NCBI RefSeq assembly: GCF_017592825.1
Contig: NZ_JAGFMD010000004.1
Coordinates: 243,805 to 307,804 of the forward strand
Direction of reading: 5' to 3'
Source of the DNA: Roseivirga sp. E12
GTDB taxonomy: Bacteria; Bacteroidota; Bacteroidia; Cytophagales; Cyclobacteriaceae
DNA length: 64,000 bases
Shown here: one piece after another, positions 63,301 to 64,000 of the stretch
How positions within the stretch are numbered: the first letter of the stretch is position 1
Layout of the letters: each line of letters begins with the position of its first letter
Position numbers and translations under genes: made by a program
The notes under the pieces: generated by a model
What the model was told of the DNA's origin: nothing
What the model saw: only the letters and a program-made list of their open reading frames with translations
Database searches by the model: none

Positions 63301-64000
63301 TGAGGTTACAGTTGTCACTGGAACCATTGTCAATTTGAGGGATTGTGATTGAAGCTTCACCATTCTCACCTAATGTGACAGTAACATTCTGAGTCACTAC
63401 AATAGGGGCGATGTTATCAGTAACGGTGATGGTAGCGGTAGCAGTAGCGCTGTTGCCATTGGTATCAGTTACAGTAAGTGTTACAGTTTGCTCACCTAGG
63501 TCACCACAACCGAAGGTGTCTCTGTCCAGGGTGATAGAAGCGATACCACAGTTATCAGAAGAACCATTGTCAATTTGAGAGGTAGTAATGCTAGCCACCC
63601 CATCTTGATCTAAGAATACTTCAAGGTCTTGTGCGATGGCAGTAGGAGCGATGTTATCTACTACTGTAATGGTAGCAGTAGCAGAAGCTGTATTGCCACT
63701 AGGGTCAGTGCCAGTAAGTGTTACGGTATGCTGCCCGACATCACTACAATCAAAGGCGAACCTGTCAAGGCTTAGTGTAAGGTTACAGTTATCAGAAGAT
63801 CCATTGTCAACATCTTCTACAGTGATAGCAGCAAGACCATCATTGTCAAGAGCAAGGGTAAGGTTCTGCGCTACTACAGTAGGAGCGGTATCATCAGTAA
63901 TGGTAACATTAAAGGTGTTTACGGTTTGGTTACCAGCATTATCAGTTACAGTAAGTGTTACCTGATTAACACCAGTATCATCACAGTCGAAGCTTGTTTG
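57323..64000 (-). CDS. Giant T9SS-exported HYR/SprB-repeat surface protein (5' end beyond window)
   Basis: 2225 codons are visible and the frame is still open at the right edge. In order: about 14 HYR-like Ig repeats of about 80 residues (64.0-60.0 kb), alternating two types, A (NGSSDNCNLTLSLDKL, LGTNTVTLTGTDNSGN) and B (DNCGIA, FDCSNIGENTVTLTVTDNAGN). The eleventh is split by an inserted domain of about 165 residues. Then come a SprB-type repeat (CNGGSDGIINATVEGGCAPY), a PKD/SprB-like domain, an Asn/Asp/Gly linker, two Cys-framed domains resembling DUF7467 separated by an Asp-rich linker, a second copy of the 165-residue domain, and a T9SS type A sorting domain (LSAYPNPTRDIS to KKLIIKH). Probably a Ca2+-stiffened adhesin or gliding-related protein. 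Confidence 0.9.
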   Translation of the reverse strand, partial: QTSFDCDDTGVNQVTLTVTDNAGNQTVNTFNVTITDDTAPTVVAQNLTLALDNDGLAAITVEDVDNGSSDNCNLTLSLDRFAFDCSDVGQHTVTLTGTDPSGNTASATATITVVDNIAPTAIAQDLEVFLDQDGVASITTSQIDNGSSDNCGIASITLDRDTFGCGDLGEQTVTLTVTDTNGNSATATATITVTDNIAPIVVTQNVTVTLGENGEASITIPQIDNGSSDNCNLTLSLDKLNFNCDDLGTNTVTLTGIDNSGNTAFATATVTVVDNISPTAVAQDLEVSLDANGVASITVDQINNGSADNCGIANLTISQTTFDCSNIGENTVTLTVTDNAGNTATTTATVVITDTTAPTVITQDITVALDQNGTASITIPQVDNGSSDNCSLTLSLDKLAFDCDDLGTNTVTLTGTDNSGNIDFATATVTVVDNIAPTVTTQNVTLNLDANGGASLTTDAVEVSASSDNCGIVSKVLSQTTFDCSDIGSNSVTYTVTDGAGNSTTQTVTVTIVDNITPTVVAQDISLVLDQNGLASITIPQVDNGSSDNCNLTLSLDKLNFDCSDLGVNTVTLTGVDASGNSATATATVTVIDNAAPMVTVQDAIINIDASGTAQLTTDLIEVSSTDNCGIATKVLSRTSFDCSDLGAHAVTYTVTDVAGNTTTKTINVTVQDVTAPTVVAQDVTIILDENGTASITIPQVDNGSSDNCNLTLSLDKLAFDCDDLGTNTVTLTGTDNSGNTAFATATVTVVDNIAPTAIAQNLEISVDENGQATITADQINNGSTDNCGVASVTISQTDFDCSNIGENTITLTVTDNAGNISTAISTVTIVDNAAPSITSQPATVSLDENGLGSITPSDVVVGVTTQRGVKHYGNSSSHAIWLSKYTPDNQAGKFHFLQDEGSLTQQADGTATVTGTLVNINDENDSWAVQLNLIDKKSWDEWSALGRSWKGSASNVGDNYLDWNFYIMDTNPSNPSTLTGLGNNAGKTKTLAHAPANYNYGFQIGEAANDKDTGLGFSGWFTYQNDQGNTVQGDFNLDITSTIYTVGDGPCATAEVTISTEDFTCNDLGQQTVTITATDNQGNTVTETATVTIVDEIAPTILVQNITVSLDQNGQAVITNSQVDNGSSDNCNITLSLDQTSFDCSNLGTNTVKLTGTDNSGNTAFATATVTVVDNIAPTAITQDLTVYLDEHGAASISANQVNNGSTDNCGVTNVSVDKTNFDCAHLGDNTVTLTVTDISGNTSTAVATITVIDNIAPEIGGIPSNIVYNETDTDCGQAISWTAPYATDNCNVTLASTHSPGDVFPVGTTTVTYTATDDNGNSVNSSFDVTVVALPISITLDANVYNDTEGFNITCNGGSDGIINATVEGGCAPYTYSWSNGTSGASVNNLSAGTYTLTITDGNGTEASKTIELTEPDALSIETNVTPALPGGEAGVVNTIYLGYGDQSVTLGAAASGGNGDYTYEWSSDGDISCIEDNSATVAPKITTNYTVKVTDVNGCTMERTFTIHVVDVRCEGGVVSENPNGGGDDNNGGGDDNNGGGNDNPGGDDDDDHNGGDNDGDDDDDNNNGGNDDVTVCQCEGKMQNFTVTYNGVSGAKIRAYKKNGRSVIKTFYNVKNGDQLTINGFDKKGRLDSKTYLRIGYKYYEIHTSCSESIVGKSYGPFKVDAYTDGEGVVCMSGIGNGDIGNDDDDDKGDDDDDKGDDDDDNDDKKDDDNDDDKDQGDDDDDDKKKGDDDDDNGRLGIAEFDNSLTTFNDNDPQLSTYYGGQSGNINQGCDCNGGMKEITVVYNGTSGTWIKAYNRWGNVILGEYKYVQNGQTLVINGYGNSGLLDSKTYLRVGAYLYKIYTSCYIDIVGKNIGPFTVTGFKDKQDNSCSINDTPDEVEVESTCDVTSYSNNGHALWLSQYSSQGNAKYMFENGFGTLSHLEDGTVTVTGAVYNKHDPNDKWDIQFYLDEGKTWNEWSALGRSYKDEQGIAGSAYQDWTYHILDVSKVSKLIGKGSNAGREKMVSHMPSNYQFGFQIGNKANNKNANYGISGWFYYRNDHGNWVQGDINMDLSNCGDPGTNPGNCDLDLISWNGNITLCYEGQSICVSQEQAADLIANGAKLGSCSVILPSARAPKGVTTESDLPEVATTIRVELSAYPNPTRDISNVTFKSSVSGPASVNIYNTQGHLIGKLFEGDIEADKTYSVEFNGSDIVSGLYMIRVNTAGIVETKKLIIKH
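57815..58312 (-). repeat. Copy 2 of the 165-residue HALWL domain
   Basis: It codes for a stretch from GHALWLSQY through EWSALGRSYK and FGFQIGNKAN to GDINMDL. It is homologous along its length to the copy at 60.88-61.38 kb (HAIWLSKY, EWSALGRSWK, YGFQIGEAAN, GDFNLDI). Here it stands free between the DUF7467-like domains and the sorting domain. Beta-rich, Trp-rich; fold not recognised. Confidence 0.75.
58370..59268 (-). repeat. Two DUF7467-like Cys-framed domains around an Asp-rich linker
   Basis: Copies at about 58965-59268 and 58370-58672 both run from a C-x-C-x-G-x-M start through Y-N-G-x-S-G and SKTYLR(I/V)G to the IHTSC/IYTSC block and a final Cys. Between them (58780-58935) is a (GAT/GAC)n tract coding for Asp runs with Lys/Gly. 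They resemble the DUF7467 module of calcium-rich secreted proteins as I remember it. Confidence 0.6.
58780..58935 (-). repeat. GAT/GAC trinucleotide tract coding for an Asp-rich linker
   Basis: An almost pure series of Asp codons, interrupted by Lys, Gly and Asn codons. GAT and GAC are mixed, so the tract is not a simple microsatellite, though slippage is likely. The linker should be unstructured, highly acidic and Ca2+-binding. Confidence 0.85.
59272..59432 (-). repeat. Second low-complexity tract, Asn/Asp/Gly-rich linker
   Basis: It codes for GGGDDNNGGGDDNNGGGNDN and a further Asp/Asn/Gly run before the first DUF7467-like domain. The 15-base unit for GGDDN is repeated in tandem near 59380-59420. 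Confidence 0.8.
60470..64000 (-). repeat. Higher-order array of HYR repeats, unit about 480 bp
   Basis: Near-identical DNA blocks recur at about 61740, 62221, 62698 and 63177 (steps of 477-481 bp), each covering an A-type plus a B-type HYR repeat. At 60477 the phase is shifted by about 1263 bp because of the nested domain. Some blocks, such as CGAAGGCTAGCTTGTCAAGG at about 61840 and 62800, are identical, showing recent duplication or gene conversion. Confidence 0.8.
60880..61377 (-). repeat. Copy 1 of the 165-residue HALWL domain, nested in an HYR repeat
   Basis: The eleventh HYR repeat starts normally (APSITSQPATVSLDENGLGS), is broken after VVVGVTTQRGVKHYG, and resumes after this domain with CATAEVTISTEDFTCNDLGQ and QTVTITATDNQGN. 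The insertion therefore falls in the loop where other repeats have NGS(S/T)DNC. The reading frame is kept on both sides. Confidence 0.8.

Noticed and set aside
61740..64000. Possible mobile element or assembly artefact from strong DNA repeats
   Set aside because: The repeats stay in frame and code for alternating, diverged HYR domains; no transposase or terminal inverted repeats are present.

Overview
The window looks like chromosomal DNA of a marine-type member of the Bacteroidota, most likely order Cytophagales (Roseivirga/Fulvivirga/Reichenbachiella-like; the genus is inferred from general likeness only). The main reasons are three kinds of sequence. Large secreted proteins end in type IX secretion (T9SS) sorting domains. 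Promoters have the Bacteroidota form TTTG-N19-TAnnTTTG (clearest before sucD and rpsT). The gene families are typical of the phylum: a fused alpha/beta 2-oxoacid dehydrogenase E1, bacillithiol genes bshC and ytxJ, DUF4295 next to rpmG, DUF5522, and a TonB-dependent receptor. No rRNA, tRNA, insertion sequence, phage or CRISPR array was seen.

Layout. 1-3.5 kb: a cut nitroreductase gene coupled to a DASS anion transporter, then sucD with promoter and terminator, then a 30-residue membrane peptide not described before to my knowledge. 3.5-10 kb: rny, zapA, a coiled-coil gene, pheT, a DUF1684 protein, radC and rpsT. 10-14 kb: secreted proteins of unknown role, including one with five DUF7477-like repeats. 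14-19 kb: ytxJ, fused E1, an M16 peptidase, ispF and mnmD. 19-34 kb: three tandem cassettes, each a small lipoprotein gene followed by a very large T9SS-exported beta-propeller protein; the tails of these proteins carry 0, 2 and 11 Ig-like repeats in turn. 34-43 kb: 5-formyl-THF cyclo-ligase, bshC, rimO, an 86-aa protein, ftsY, DUF4295 and rpmG, then a lipoprotein and an aminopeptidase P gene that separate rpmG from rpmB. 43-50.6 kb: two bacterial PH-domain proteins, a DUF5522 gene, ornithine aminotransferase, small exported proteins and a TonB receptor. 50.8-57.2 kb: a CPBP protease/DUF2975/XRE operon, hemB, an amine oxidase, an alpha/beta hydrolase, a fatty acid desaturase and a GroES-like protein. 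57.3-64 kb: the last 2225 codons of a giant repeat protein that runs off the right edge.

How it fits together. The conserved genes cover translation (rpsT, rpmB, rpmG, pheT, rimO, mnmD), RNA decay (rny), membrane targeting (ftsY), division (zapA), isoprenoid, haem, TCA and branched-chain 2-oxoacid metabolism, and thiol redox control. The accessory part is dominated by the cell surface. The three lipoprotein/propeller cassettes and the HYR/SprB-repeat giant fit adhesion, gliding or macromolecule binding after T9SS export. The most promising undescribed items are the three-cassette locus with its small lipoprotein family, and the giant protein in which one repeat is split by a whole inserted domain that recurs near its C-terminus.
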